From positions 1 to 31,519 of the forward strand of contig JACQUC010000007.1 of NCBI GenBank assembly GCA_016210495.1: a DNA stretch of 31,519 nucleotides, read 5' to 3'. The stretch's first letter is position 1. Each line of letters begins with the position of its first letter. The notes beneath the pieces were generated by a model. That model was not told the DNA's origin. It saw only the letters and a list, made by a program, of their open reading frames with translations, and ran no database searches. Shown in pieces: positions 31,473 through 31,519 of this stretch. This stretch comes from Chloroflexota bacterium. GTDB lineage: Bacteria > Chloroflexota > FW602-bin22 > JACPRP01. The position numbers and the translations under genes were made by a program.

Positions 31473-31519
31473 ATGCCAGCGCGTGCACATCAGGGCTCGC
31501 TTGTTCAGGAGCTGACTAG
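31473..31519 (+). CDS. Start of an unidentified gene (cut by right edge)
   Basis: ATG 31473 follows AGGAG by 7 nt. Only the first 15 residues are visible (MPARAHQGSLVQELT), too few for any family. The three palindromes and the overlapping promoter suggest tight repression. The product could be the autoregulating repressor itself, but this is a guess. Confidence 0.55.
   Translation, partial: MPARAHQGSLVQELT

Overview
The window is 31.5 kb of GC-rich, gene-dense bacterial chromosome with no rRNA gene, no convincing tRNA, no phage or plasmid genes and no CRISPR array. It holds 20 complete protein genes, plus one cut by each edge. Starts are often GTG or TTG with clear Shine-Dalgarno sites, and several promoters are close to the sigma-70 consensus. 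The gene mix suggests an uncultured environmental bacterium: a GH57/DUF3536 protein beside glycogen synthase, a 2-hydroxyacyl-CoA dehydratase activase-related protein, a DUF4013 membrane protein, many surface-sugar glycosyltransferases and many dispersed hairpin repeats. Chloroflexota is my best guess. The heptose kinase, two GT9 enzymes and fabZ would also fit a diderm phylum, so the assignment is not firm.

Layout. Positions 1-2930 (minus) carry glgA and an overlapping GH57/DUF3536 gene, an alpha-glucan module. Positions 3128-5311 (minus) are tex. A divergent promoter region then serves a 722-residue plus-strand protein (5622-7790) that is an internal duplication of the DUF2229/CoA-activase-like fold. 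From 7797 a near-consensus promoter opens a 250-nt leader with several stable hairpins, followed by a zinc-type cation diffusion facilitator (8076-9005). After a 157-bp inverted-repeat element comes a small basic membrane protein (9252-9560).

Positions 9534-14864 (minus) run GT2 polyprenyl-phosphate glycosyltransferase, fabZ, two GT9 heptosyltransferase-like genes and a heptose-7-phosphate kinase-like PfkB gene. A divergent plus-strand gene (14955-17597) encodes a large multi-span protein with a lipobox. Positions 17601-26237 (minus) form a second surface-glycan or lipid cluster read from a near-perfect promoter at 26291: TPR protein, two GT4, one GT2, a SAM methyltransferase, a B12-binding radical SAM protein and a GT-C membrane glycosyltransferase. 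Divergent from it lie a DUF4013 gene and uvrC (26408-29198). uvrC abuts head-on the dnaX-ybaB pair (31255-29199). The right edge holds three operator-like palindromes spaced exactly 32 bp apart and the first codons of a plus-strand gene.

The most distinctive local feature is the load of small hairpin repeats, which have entered genes in frame: a 54-bp tandem repeat in the N-terminal linker of a GT9 enzyme, a 78-bp repeat in a loop of the lipobox membrane protein (with a 77/78 identical inverted copy about 2.5 kb away), and a hairpin element apparently extending the C-terminus of the DUF3536 gene. No complete new biological system is demonstrated. The best candidates for novelty are the structured leader before the cation transporter, the phased operators, the duplicated activase-like protein and the radical SAM glycan cluster.
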